Positions 28,687-38,886 of a stretch of 42,261 nt of DNA are shown piece after piece. A model generated the notes under the pieces. The model saw only the letters and a program-made list of their open reading frames with translations, was not told the DNA's origin and ran no database searches. The position numbers were made by a program, and so were the translations under genes. This stretch comes from Mycoplasma sp. CSL7503-lung (GTDB taxonomy: Bacteria > Bacillota_I > Bacilli_A > Mycoplasmatales > Metamycoplasmataceae), in the NCBI RefSeq assembly GCF_025515455.1, contig NZ_JAOPHP010000005.1, positions 1-42,261 on the forward strand, given 5' to 3'. The stretch's first letter is position 1; each line of letters opens with the position of its first letter.

Positions 28687-30543
28687 TTCTTCTTCTTCAT
28701 CGTACTTATCGTTATTTGAAGAATTATTACCTTCTTCGTAACTAGCAGTGTATTTACAATTAGGAAAATTACTACATCCGATAAATTTTTGTCCTTTTTT
28801 ATTATTTCTAATAAGTAATTTATTTCCACATTGTGGGCAATTTTCATCAAGTTCAATTAATTCAAATTGAACTACACTCATTTTATCTGTAGCTTGTTCT
28901 AATGCCACTTGAAATTTGTTTCAAAAAGCTTCCATTAAATTATTTTTTTCGAGTTCATTATCTGCAATTTTGTCTAATTGCTCTTCAACTGAAGCTGTAT
29001 ACAATTCATTAAAAATATCTGGAAAGGCATTTATTAAAGAATCACTTACTTTTATACCAAATTCTGTAGGTACAAGTTGTTTACCTTGCATATTAACATA
29101 AGCACGATCTTTGATTATTTTAATTGTTGAAGCAAAAGTTGAAGGTCTACCTACTTTTATTTCATCTAGTTTTTCAATTAATGTTCCATCATTATATCTT
29201 GGCGCAGGTTTTGTCTCATGTTTTTCAAAATTAAATTGTTCGACAGCAACAATTTGATTTAGTTGATAATTTGGATCATTTTGTTCTAATTCTTTATTTG
29301 TAACTATATAATAACCATCAAAAATAATTTTTGAATAAGTGTTTTTAAACATATATTCTTTAGTTTTATAAGTATATTGTTTGCTTTCTCTAATAGGTTG
29401 TTTTATTAGTGCCATTAAGGTGTTTTCATAAATTAATTTATAAACTTTTAACTCACTTTCTGACATTTCGGGGTACTTACTTTTTGCTAATTCTGGAGTT
29501 AGCTCTAAATTTGTTGGTCTAATAGCTTCGTGGGCATCTTGATCACCACTAAAGCCTTTTATTTCTTCAGCTATATAGTCTTTTCCTCATTTTTTAGCAA
29601 TAAATTTATGAGCTTCATTCACAAAAGTTTGCGACATTCTTGAACTATCGGTTCTTGGGTAACTTATTAATCCTCCATCTCCATAACCCTCATAAAGATT
29701 TTGTGCCGCAGATTGTGTAGAAGAAGAACTTAATGGGCTTTTTTTGTATAATGTAGCTTGTTTGAAAGGTGTTAATGCTCCAACTTTTCTTTGACTTTTT
29801 GTTATATTAATTACTTCTAATTTTAGATCTATGTTTTCAAAATCTTTTTTAATTTTATCGATATCTTTTGTTTCGATTCATTCTCTTTTTTCAGAACTAT
29901 TTTCAGAATTAAAATACATAGCTAAAACATCATTATTTACTAACTTTGCATTCAACTTGTAATATTGCTCAGGTATAAAAGCATTTATCTCTTTTTCTCT
30001 ATCTACGACAAGCTTAAGCGCAATTGATTGAACTCTACCCGCAGTTGGCGTACCAGGAGAGTTTTTGAATTTTTTTCTAATCAATTGACTTACTCTAAAA
30101 CCAATGATACGATCTAACATTCTTCTAGATTTTTGTGCATCAACTAAACCTTCATCTAGTACGCTTGCCTTTTCAAAAGATTTTAAAATTGCATCTTTTG
30201 TTATTTCGTTATATTTAATTCTTGAGTACATTTCAGGTTTTATTTTGAAATATTCAACAATATGTGATCCTATCGCTTCACCCTCACGGTCAGGGTCAGT
30301 TGCAATGTAAACATGTTTAGCTTCTTTTAATGCGCTTTTTATTCCGCTAACTAATTTACTTTTGCCTCTTTCTAGAGAATAAGAAGGTTCTCAATTTTCA
30401 AAATCAATACCTAAACCGTATTCTCCGCTTGTTTTCATTTTTAAAAAATGACCTATTGAAGCAATAACTTCATAATCGTCACCTAAATATTTTTTAATTG
30501 TATTTACCTTATTTGGTGACTCAACAATAACTAAATTTTTCAT
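28684..30543 (-). CDS. topA: DNA topoisomerase I
   Basis: TopA relaxes negative supercoils. The 619-residue type IA enzyme starts [12 protein letters not shown] (Toprim), has [10 protein letters not shown] encoded near 30300-30270, the [10 protein letters not shown] and [18 protein letters not shown] segments near residues 145-175, and the active-site tyrosine in [11 protein letters not shown] (encoded near 29660). Only one C-terminal zinc ribbon remains ([12 protein letters not shown]...GCSNFPNC), followed by an acidic tail, fewer than in Bacillus. Several TGA are Trp. A -10 box seven bases upstream predicts a leaderless or nearly leaderless mRNA; an ATG two codons earlier overlaps it. Confidence 0.96.
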
Positions 30544-30550
30544 AACCATA

Positions 30551-30559
30551 AATATATCA
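30551..30559 (-). promoter_or_regulatory. Extended -10 box of topA
   Basis: TGATATATT (TG-N-TATATT) on the minus strand, seven bases before ATG at 30543. Confidence 0.5.
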
Positions 30560-30657
30560 CAATTATTAACTTTTTTGTCAAGTTTTTCATTTTAATATTT
30601 ATTAAATTTAAAATTTAAATTTCTTAAAATATTATTAAGAAAATATACAAAATTTTA

Positions 30658-30663
30658 TATAAT
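30658..30663 (+). promoter_or_regulatory. -10 box of rpsF-ssb-rpsR
   Basis: TATAAT predicts a start near 30670. Confidence 0.55.
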
Positions 30664-30669
30664 TAACTA

Positions 30670-30730
30670 TGAGTATGTATAGAGTACTCCTTGGCAAATA
30701 TTGCCCAGAAAGACCAAAAGGAGATAAAAA
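30670..30730 (+). promoter_or_regulatory. rpsF leader with hairpins, possible S6:S18 target
   Basis: Two hairpins are visible: GAGTA/TACTC (30671-30689) and TGGCAA/TTGCCCA with a bulged C (30692-30707). AAAGGAG follows. An S6:S18-binding leader upstream of rpsF is established in many bacteria; whether this one binds the complex is inferred from position and the C-rich bulged stem. Confidence 0.4.
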
Positions 30731-31159
30731 ATGGTTAAATACGAAATTATGATGATCGTTGATCCTAAAGCAGACTCTAAAATTGCATTTGATTTACTTA
30801 ATGAAGTTTTCGGTGCAGGAGTTAAAAAAGCTGAAAAATTAGAGAAAAACGAATTAGCATACGAAATAAATAAATCTAAATTTGCACAATACATTCAAGC
30901 AGAAGTTGAAACAGAAGCTAACTTACCTGCAGAATTTACACGTCGTGCAAATATCATTAAACAAATTTGAAGAACACTTGTAATTAATTTAGATAGTGAA
31001 AAAGGTTTAAATAGTTCTAAAAAAGAAAAACCAAATAGAAAAAGAAGAACATTCAAACCATACGATAAAAACAACACAAGAAATGAAAATAACTCAACTG
31101 AAAATACTGAAAAACCAAGAAGACGTACAACAGTAAAAATTGAAAAAGTTGAAAAATAA
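30731..31159 (+). CDS. rpsF: Ribosomal protein S6
   Basis: S6 binds the central domain of 16S rRNA together with S18. The first about 95 residues match the family: MVKYEIMMIVDP at the start, KLEKNELAYEINKSKFAQYIQAEVE in the middle and FTRRANIIKQIWRTLVI at the end, with a TGA-encoded Trp. A lysine/arginine/asparagine-rich tail of about 40 residues is an extension found in mycoplasmas. AAAGGAG precedes the ATG. It heads the conserved rpsF-ssb-rpsR operon. Confidence 0.96.
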
Positions 31160-31188
31160 TTTTCGAGAAAGAAAGGTAGTTATTTAAT

Positions 31189-31752
31189 ATGAATAAAGTT
31201 ATTTTAATAGGTAGATTAACATCTACCCCTGTGTATAACGCAACAAGCTCAGGTGTAGGATACACAAGATTCACATTAGCAATAAATAGAAGAATATCAA
31301 ATTCTTCTAATAATGAAATTACTGATTTTATTAATGTTATTGCTTGAAGATCTACAGCAGAATTAATTGCGAAAAACACAACAAAAGGTTCTAAAGTTAT
31401 GATAGAAGGTAGTATACAAACAAATACTTATACTTCTAGAGAAACTAATCAATTAGTTAGGTCGTTTGATGTTGTTGTTGATACATTTGAATTCTTGGAA
31501 TCTAAAGATGAATTCCAAAGAAGATTGAGAAATAACGACAATAACAACCAACAAATGTCAAATAATGGATTTAATAATAATTTTAATAATAACTATCAAC
31601 AACAAAATAATTTTAACAATCAAAACCAATGACAAAATAATAATTCGGTTCAAAATAATGTTATGAATAGTAAACATAATTTCGAAGATATCACAAGCGG
31701 ATATTCTGAAAATGAAAATAATGAACCAGATGACCAAGAAGTTTTTGGTTAA
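31189..31752 (+). CDS. ssb: Single-stranded DNA-binding protein
   Basis: SSB coats single-stranded DNA in replication and repair. The 187-residue protein has an N-terminal OB fold (MNKVILIGRLTSTPVYNATSS, FTLAINRR, DFINVIAWRSTAELI, GSKVMIEGSIQTNTYTS), then an asparagine/glutamine-rich linker near residues 105-150, and an acidic tip ending EPDDQEVFG, a diverged form of the usual DDDIPF. Two TGA are Trp. GAAAGG lies upstream. Position between rpsF and rpsR is the standard arrangement. Confidence 0.96.
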
Positions 31753-31770
31753 TATTTCAAGGAGATTAAT

Positions 31771-32031
31771 ATGGCTTACAACAAACGTAAAAAAGTTTTT
31801 TCAGGTAGAAGAAAAGTGTGTTCATTTTGTGAAAACAAATCTAACTATGTTGACTACAAAGACGTTGAATTATTAAACGGTTATGTATCAGCAACTGGAC
31901 AAATTAAATCAAGATCAATTACAGGTACATGTGCAAAACATCAAAGAAAAGTATCTACAGCTATTAAAAGAGCTAGATTTATTGCTTTAATGCCTTACAC
32001 AGTAGTTCGTGTTCGTAACTTATCAAAATAA
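31771..32031 (+). CDS. rpsR: Ribosomal protein S18
   Basis: S18 partners S6 in the platform of the 30S subunit. The 86-residue basic protein has CSFCENK and TCAKHQRKV, a Cys/His set suggesting the zinc-binding form, with [26 protein letters not shown] as the family core. AAGGAG precedes the ATG. It is the last gene before a strong terminator. Confidence 0.96.
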   Translation: MAYNKRKKVFSGRRKVCSFCENKSNYVDYKDVELLNGYVSATGQIKSRSITGTCAKHQRKVSTAIKRARFIALMPYTVVRVRNLSK

Positions 32032-32052
32032 TTAATAGTTACAATTCATAAT

Positions 32053-32087
32053 AAAAGCCTCTCAAATTAAGTTTTTGAGAGGCTTTT
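32053..32087 (+). terminator. Terminator after rpsR
   Basis: A 14-base arm, AAAAGCCTCTCAAA, pairs with TTTTGAGAGGCTTTT and T follows. The A-rich left flank could also stop transcription from the convergent gene. Confidence 0.9.
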
Positions 32088-32103
32088 TGTATCGATTAAA
32101 TTT

Positions 32104-32505
32104 TTATTCAGTAATTATTTTGTTTTTGTTTACGAATTCTTTTTTAGAAGAACTTAAAATCATTATTGTAGCAGCAAAAGTTGCAAACGGAGCGATGAAT
32201 CCGATTAATAATAAAGTTCTAATTTTATCTTTTGCATTTATAGTTAAAATAATATGAGTAACAAGTGTTATTATAGAAAATGCAAATAATAAAATTCCTA
32301 TTATTATAGAACCGATTAAAACTCCCTTAGCACTATTATAAACTTCACTTTTGTTTGTGTAATAATTATCATATCCATAATTGTTATAATTGTTGGTTGC
32401 TTTTACAACGCTTGTTACGTTTATGGCTATAATTACTATTATAAGTATTAAGATAAGAATTTTACTTAATAAATTTGTTAAAGCTAATTTTTTATTTTTA
32501 TTCAT
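32104..32505 (-). CDS. Small multi-span membrane protein
   Basis: The 133-residue protein begins MNKNKKLALTNLL and has three hydrophobic segments, about residues 13-37 (ILILILIIVIIAINVTSVV), 62-87 (VLIGSIIIGILLFAFSIITLVTHI) and 98-118 (LLLIGFIAPFATFAATIMIL), with an asparagine/tyrosine-rich loop (NNYNNYGYDNYYTNKS) after the first. No family is recognised. An in-frame ATG ten codons upstream exists, but AGAAAGG lies seven bases before ATG 32505, which is chosen. Its promoter contains a 17-base homopolymer, so expression may switch. Confidence 0.75.
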   Translation of the reverse strand: MNKNKKLALTNLLSKILILILIIVIIAINVTSVVKATNNYNNYGYDNYYTNKSEVYNSAKGVLIGSIIIGILLFAFSIITLVTHIILTINAKDKIRTLLLIGFIAPFATFAATIMILSSSKKEFVNKNKIITE

Positions 32506-32533
32506 TTTGACCTTTCTATTTTTTGAATTAATC

Positions 32534-32539
32534 AATATA
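32534..32539 (-). promoter_or_regulatory. -10 box beside a homopolymer tract
   Basis: TATATT on the minus strand, about 28 bases before the ATG. The 17-base T tract on this strand begins five bases upstream and fills the -10/-35 spacer. Confidence 0.5.
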
Positions 32540-32544
32540 ATTCT

Positions 32545-32561
32545 AAAAAAAAAAAAAAAAA
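32545..32561 (+). repeat. Homopolymer of 17 A
   Basis: An uninterrupted run of 17 A (T on the coding strand of the membrane-protein gene) occupies the spacer of its predicted promoter. Runs of this length are prone to slipped-strand change. Confidence 0.9.
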
Positions 32562-32647
32562 CGGAAGTATTTTTAAAAAATTTTATTAATTATTTTATTT
32601 AAAAAAATTTAAAAGTAAATTTAAGCATAAAAATGTATTTTTCAAAG

Positions 32648-32656
32648 TGATATAAT
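32648..32656 (+). promoter_or_regulatory. Extended -10 promoter of the nitroreductase gene
   Basis: TGATATAAT (TG-N-TATAAT) predicts a start near 32663 and a 15-base leader with ATAGGAG. Confidence 0.65.
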
Positions 32657-32677
32657 TTTATGTAGATAGGAGTTATT

Positions 32678-33412
32678 ATGGATTTTCATGAAAAAATTTT
32701 ATCAAGACAAAGTATTAGAGAATATGATCTAAATCATCCGGTTTCTGAAGAAGAAAAAGAATATATTATAGATGTAATTAAAAATACGCCAACTTCTTCG
32801 AATTGACATTCATCAAGTGCTATTGTTATTACTGATAAAACTATATTAAATAAAATAGCTGAACTTTATCCTAAAGGAACTCACATTAGAACAGCTTCTA
32901 TTTTTGTTATATTTTTAGCAGATTTTAATAGGATGAATATGGTTTTAAAAAGTAATCCTGATGTTAAATTTAATAAGAATTCAACAGAAACATATACTAT
33001 AGCTGTTGGTGATGCATTTATTCAAGCTACTAGTGCACAAGATCAAGCAATTGATTTAGGGCTTGGAACATGTTTTGTTGGTTTTGTTAGACATATAGCA
33101 AAAGAAATAATTGAACTATTAAATATAAAAGGGCAAGCATTTCCGGTCATTGGTCTTACAATTGGTAATAAACTTAATAACAATACTTTGGTTAAGCCTA
33201 AAATTAATCGTGTATTTATGAATAATTATGATATTGAAAGAATATCTTCGGATATAGAGGAATATAATCCAAAATTAGTGGATTATATAAAGGAATCTTT
33301 TCCAAATATAGATCCTTTAAATTATGTGGACTCTTCAATAAATTCGGCAAAAAGACATTCGGTTCAAACTGAACTTATTGAAGAAATTTGAGATTTAGAA
33401 CTAACTAAATAA
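32678..33412 (+). CDS. Nitroreductase-family flavoprotein
   Basis: The 244-residue protein matches FMN-dependent NAD(P)H oxidoreductases of the nitroreductase fold: LSRQSIREYDLNHPVSEEE at the N-terminus (the R-S-x-R-x-Y/F FMN phosphate motif), TPTSSNWHS near residue 38, a central AIDLGLGTCFVGFVR segment near residue 128 and FPVIGLTIGN near residue 160. The physiological substrate is unknown. Two TGA are Trp. It is monocistronic, with an extended -10 promoter and a terminator shared with the convergent protease gene. Confidence 0.9.
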
Positions 33413-33413
33413 A

Positions 33414-33440
33414 AAAATGAAAGGAAGCATTTTCCTTTCA
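33414..33440 (+). terminator. Bidirectional terminator between the nitroreductase gene and the MIP-like gene
   Basis: AAAATGAAAGGAA and TTCCTTTCATTTT form a perfect stem with A and T flanks between convergent genes. Confidence 0.88.
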
Positions 33441-33451
33441 TTTTAATTTTA

Positions 33452-36400
33452 TTAAATATCTGATGTATTTTTTGTTGGTGTATATTCTATTAATTTATTA
33501 TTGTCAAATTGGAATTCTGTAGGAATATTTGTTTTTTCAAAACCATTAGGGAATAGTCATGTATTTTTAACTTTATTTTCTTTAAAAAGTTTTTCCATAC
33601 TTTCACGATATGAATTTTGTTGATCTTTCCCACCACCATAAATTAAATCATATTGTGGTAGGTTATAATCTCCGAATAAACCTTTATAATTATATCCTTC
33701 TGATCTAAAAGCAGATGATAATCCGGTTTTAGCTCCTTGAAAACTTGCGTGATATACAGAAACCATTTCGTTATTTTTTGTTCTCACACCACTTCCCGAA
33801 GCTCCACCACCCGGAACATAATTTCTTGGTAGATATTCAAGACCGTATAAAATGTATTTTTTGTTATCGTCAGAAACATATAAGTTATCAAATGGTTTTT
33901 GTTTTGCTCCTACGGTTGGTGAAGAAATGAAAGCGTCGACAACACCTGGTTTGTCTATAAAACCACGCCAAGCAACATTGTATGATAAAAAGTTACCACG
34001 GTCAAGTTTCTCTTTTGTTCTTTTATCGAACTCGTCTTCTGTCACAGTTTTATTATAATAATCCCCATCAGCATTTGTTCATAAGCTATAACCATGTTCA
34101 CGAACTTTCATTTGATCTTCTTCAACGTATTGTTTTATAAATCAATCAAATCAGTTGTTAGATTTTGATTTAGGATAACCTAAAATAATTAATTGATCCA
34201 ATTTATTTAAGTCTACATTTCTAGATAAAATAGGATTATTTATTTTTTCATAATTCTTTAAATATGATTCTGATTTAAACTTAACTTTATCTTCGTCCTT
34301 TCAATTTGCATAATCATTTGTTATTCATTTTGCAAATTCTTGAGGACTTTTACCTTTTAATTCGTTGGTTGAAATTTTTTCGAAATCAATTTCAAATATT
34401 GAAAAATCAAGAAATTCTTGTACATCCTTATATTTTTCTTGCTGTTTATTTATCAAATATTGTGATGGATTTGTTTTTAAATAATCTTTAGCATCAAAAA
34501 TTCTTTTTAACGATTCTTTTTGAATAACTCCTGTATTATATTTATCAGAATCTAGTGGTATTACTTTTAATTTTGAATAATCACCTCTAACAGATTCCTT
34601 ATTTACATTTGTTATTGACATTCCCGCAAATCTACTTGGATTTATTGCATCCGCAACATGTAAGTTTGTACCAAAGTAAAATTTAGTTGGATAATGTCCG
34701 CTTTCAGGTAACTCGTAATCCATAATTCAAATGGTTCCTGCAATAACATCTTGAGAGTCTATAAATTTATTTTGAATATCTCACATACTTTGTGCTTTTC
34801 TTATAAAGTTTTCTGCGTTTTGTTTGGTTTGTTCGTTTATTTCATTATCTGATTTTATTTTATTTAAAACAACATCTTTATATTTATTTAAGTAATCTGT
34901 GTAAATTCTAGCTGCGCCATTTTCATCGCCATTCATTTGTTGAACTAATGCTCTAAAAATATCGATTGTTATTTGCTCTAAATAATCTTGAAGAGGATTT
35001 TCCATAGTATCGCCGTGTGCTTCGTTAATTCTTCTAATAAATTCATCTTTTGCGTTTTTGTCGTTTATTTTTTCTGCAAATTCTTTTAATTTTTCAGGGT
35101 TCTTAACGTGCTTTCTTAATAGGTTTCTTTGATTTTCATCTTCACTAGCTAAATAATTATTAATTTCTACGTGATATGTAATGTAAGATGCATCTAAATA
35201 ATTTTTGTTTGTTATTGTTCTAGCTAAACCTTGATCGTTTCCAGGTTTTTTTCCTAAAGAATCTACTCACGAATCTTTTTTACCTATTTCCATTACATTA
35301 TTTAAAGATAAACCTTCTACACTATTGTTTGATCCATATTTTGGTAATGTAAATCCTTTATATACAGCACTTTCGTAAGGGCTAAAACCAACTTCCTCGG
35401 CCTTTTTATTGAAGAATTTTATGTTTTCGTCAGTGTTTGATGTTAATTCTGGTCTAATTGCTTGTAAATCGCCTGCACTTTTTATATAGTTCTTTAAAGC
35501 AGTTAAATAAATGTTATCGTCATATTTAAATTTTTCGATTGGAGTTTTTTTAACGTATTCTGTTATTTCGTTGTTTGATGTAGGTTTTTGCAATCCGCCT
35601 AATTCAGTTCCGCCGTATTGTTCTCCGTTTTCATCAGTACCTTGTTGGTTGCTTTTAAAACCAGAAAGTTGAATTTGTTTAACTTCTGATGTCTCTCTAG
35701 TTAATCTATTTTTAAATGTAACATAAAAAACAACATTTCCTGTTTTGTTTGGATTTTCTTCTCCTTCTACACCTTTTGCGTTATTTACTTCTATATCTAA
35801 GAATCATGCATATTCATCGGTAGGTACAAATTTATCTAATAACATATTTCTAATTACTTGTGAAGGTAAAACTTCAGATTTACTTTGATTTCTAATAGAT
35901 TCAAATGCGAAATTAAAATGTGTTCCTTCAGCTGGGTCAGTAACTACTTCAGTGAATTTTTGTTTAGATAATTTTTTTTGTTCTTCGGTTGCAGGTTTTT
36001 CTGCTTCCTGAGTTGCTGATAAAAATAAATTAAGTAGTTGTTTATTTTTGTTAGATACATTAGTTTCGTTATTAGCATCATCTATTTTTGAATTAATTTC
36101 ACTTCTTTTTGATTGGTCAACTATCCTTCTCGAAATTTCTTTTGTTGTTTTTACTAATTGTTCAGAATTACCATTTTCTAATATTGATTTTTTTATTTCG
36201 TTATTAATTGCATCGAGTGCTTTATCATCGCTCGCTTCTCTAATTTTGTTGATAAATTCGTCCTTATTAACATCGTTTGGTAAGAAATTTATTAAATCAG
36301 TAACTTTATTCTTTTTGATATCAATTGCACTTGTAGGTTGATCTTCATTTTCTGAGCTATTAGTAGAATTGCTATTAGCTTTTTCAGAAGATTGTTTATT

Positions 36401-36484
36401 GTTTGCTCCACACGAAATTGCAGTGACAATCGAAGTCATTCCGAATGTTAAGGATAACAATTTAGTTCATTTATTTTTTTTCAT
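33452..36484 (-). CDS. MIP-like immunoglobulin-cleaving serine protease lipoprotein (DUF31)
   Basis: A 1010-residue surface lipoprotein. The signal peptide ends in a lipobox (VTAIS-C, Cys25), followed by a serine/asparagine-rich linker. The C-terminal half is a DUF31 trypsin-like domain with the likely triad His609 in GTNLHVAD, Asp693 in LDFSIFEIDF and Ser896 in GGGASGSGV. In characterised mycoplasmas MIP cleaves the heavy chain of antibody captured by MIB. The N-terminal about 550 residues contain charged helical repeats of unknown role. About nine TGA codons are read as Trp, so standard-code translation splits it into fragments; no true stop interrupts the frame. It starts 10 bases after the MIB-like gene, with the ribosome binding site overlapping that gene's TAG. 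Activity on antibody is inferred from family and context. Confidence 0.9.
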
Positions 36485-36494
36485 TTTTTATCTC

Positions 36495-38849
36495 CTATGA
36501 AAATTCTCATGTTTCATCACTATCAACAACTTCATATCCATTTGCTTTTAGTTGTTCGATTAAAGCGATATTTTCTTTATCCACTTTTATTGTATTTTTA
36601 AGTTTACCCAATGATATTAAAGTTCTTAATTCGTTAATACCACTTGTACTTAAAGTTGTATTTCCTTTAATGTAAACATATTGAGTTTCATTATTATTTG
36701 AAAAGGTAATTTTGGTTTCGGGTGGTCCTGGTTCTCCTATAACCATATTTTTAGAAAATCCGGCATCATTTAGTTCGTTTGCGTAAATGTCGAAGTAAGA
36801 ACCAGTATTAAATAAATTAACTTTTCTAAGTCTTCTTTGTGGTTTTTCTGGGTGAACTATGTCGGTGAATACTAAATTTTTGAGTGATCTAATTTGTGGG
36901 ACTCTGCTAAAATCTAAATTCATTGGGTACGAGTAATCTCCACTACTAAAAAAAGGTTCGTGGTGTCTTGCTCAATATACCAATCTTAGACCGTCGTTGA
37001 TACGTTTAAATTTAGCAACATCATTTGGAGCATTTTCTATTAAGTCACCTTTATCAAATGAAATTGTATTAAATACTAATCTTGTAGCTAATTTTGAACC
37101 GGGTTTATAATCAAAACCTACGTTATAATCAATGCTGTTTACTCAAGCAACATTACGGAAAGAAAGTGGGTTAAGATTTCATTCTTCTTTTAACGAATTA
37201 CCTTCTGTGTATAACGAAAGTTCGTCAATTTCTTTATCTTCAAGTTCAATTAATGATGAAGTATTAGAAGCTGCCGCATCAAAAAATAATTCTAATTGCG
37301 GTAACTTTTTGGGTAAAGCTTTTAAAATGTCTTTGAATTTTTGACCTGCTGACTTTTGACCCATGTTTAATATTCTATATGAAGTTATTTCAACTTTATC
37401 TTCTGTAAGTTCTTCAATTAATGATTTGGTTTTTTCGTAAGCTCTATCATCACTTGCGTCAATACTTACAACAGTACCTTTTTCTCTCTTGATTGCAGGG
37501 TCATTATTGGTTCTTGTAAGTTCATAAATTTCTATACCATCAATGTTTTGGATATTATATTTTTGAAATTTAGGATCACTTTTTATATTTCTTTTTTCTC
37601 ATCCAGGGTATAAGCCGTCTTTAATTTGTCCGCCAGTTCTCCACATTCAATCATTATATCCAAACGCTCTTTTTTCAATATTATCTCTATAATATCTATT
37701 TAATGTTTGGTTATGACCATCGGGAACGGCACCTATATGACTGCTTATTTCACCTTTTTCATTTATATATGAACCTTCCGCTCCTAAAGTATGACCTTCC
37801 TTGAAAAGATTCTCTACATCGTTAGAAATCTTTGTTAATTTAGTTTGATCTAAATTACTCATTAATCATAAAAGTCTCTCATATTTTATCTTTTCATATG
37901 GTTTGCCTTCATATAATTTTTTATGTTCAGGCCACTCCCTTTGTCCTTGCTCTGTTAAAAAATTAACAAAGTTTTTTTCGTTTTTAGGATCAAATAACAA
38001 TCCAAATCTATCCTCAAATTTGCTAAAAGTATTTTGATTAGATGGTCTACTAAAATAAAGTTCTCAATCTCAAGTTTTACCAGTTTGTTCAGTTTGTTTT
38101 ACTATTTGTTTGTAATCTTCTATGTGTGCTTTAAATAAGCTTTTATTAGTAAATAAGAAATCTGTAGCTTTTGTAACTTGAGCTTTTCTAAGTTCTTCTG
38201 TTGCTTCAATGCTTGTGATTTTAGTCCCTATTAAATCAATATATTTAATCCTATTATTTAATTTATTATTAATATCATATTCTTCTACAACCGGTTCTTT
38301 CGGAAATTCTCTTTTTACTCTAACTCTAACTCCATCAATAACTGCCCTATTATCTGACGGACTAGGTTCTGGATCTTTAACTTCTTCAGGTACAGGTTCC
38401 GGCACTACTTTAACAATTGGTGAAGGTTGTTCAACTGGTTTTGACTCGGGTTTTTCTATTGGTTTAGGTATTGGTTTAGGAGTAATTATTTTGGGTTTTT
38501 CTATTGGTTTAGGTATTGGTTTAGGAGCAATTTTTTCTCTTTTAGGATTTATTTCGTTTTTGATTATTTCTTTTTCTTTAATTGGTTCTGGTTTAGGTTC
38601 TTCAATAGGTTTTGGTTGTGGAATTTCTTTTAAATTATCATCAATTATTGAAGTTTCACCTCTGACAATATCTAAATTATTTTTATTAATTAATTTTGGT
38701 CTTGTGTTTTCTATTTTAAATTCGTATTCATTTGAATTTTTTCCTGATGAAAAATTATAAACACCAGCGGCCAAAGAAGTGGAAATAGCTAACGAGGAAA
38801 TAATAATAGCCACATTTATCTTATTTTTCTTTAATTTTAAAAAATGCAT
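36495..38849 (-). CDS. MIB-like immunoglobulin-binding protein, second copy
   Basis: A 784-residue surface protein. It has an uncleaved-type signal anchor (residues about 10-32), a proline/lysine/glutamate-rich stalk (about 60-165, PKPIPKPIEKP repeats), and a large C-terminal region matching the putative immunoglobulin-blocking virulence protein (MIB) family. It shares with the upstream gene QKFKDI-ALP-K-P-LELF, DKEIDE, EEWNLNP, DYNVGF, SRVP-SL, LVF-DI, RRLRKVNLFN, and so on, so the two are tandem paralogues. MIB binds the antibody light-chain side and recruits MIP. AGGAGG precedes the ATG. It is followed at 10 bases by the MIP-like gene. Confidence 0.88.
38448..38527 (-). repeat. 45-bp-period direct repeat in the MIB-like stalk
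   Basis: A 35-base sequence occurs twice without change at 38448-38482 and 38493-38527, separated by 10 bases. The period is 45 bases, or 15 codons, coding for APKPIPKPIEKPKII-type units, so gain or loss of a unit keeps the frame. Confidence 0.9.
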
Positions 38850-38886
38850 TATTTTCCTCCTATTAAATTTAAATCATAAATTTGAA

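Noticed and set aside
30669..30870. Upstream ORF in the rpsF leader starting MSMYRVLLGKYCPERP
   Set aside because: It begins at the predicted transcription start but has no supporting codon pattern and runs out of frame into rpsF; the leader's hairpins explain the sequence better.
31540..31700. AAT/CAA-rich stretch in ssb as a possible tandem repeat or CRISPR-like array
   Set aside because: It is low-complexity coding for the Asn/Gln-rich SSB linker with no fixed period. No CRISPR array or cas gene is present in the window.
38209..38760. Plus-strand 183-residue glycine/serine-rich ORF
   Set aside because: It is the antisense of the proline-rich MIB stalk; its GLGIGLG repeats are the reverse complement of the PKPIP codons.
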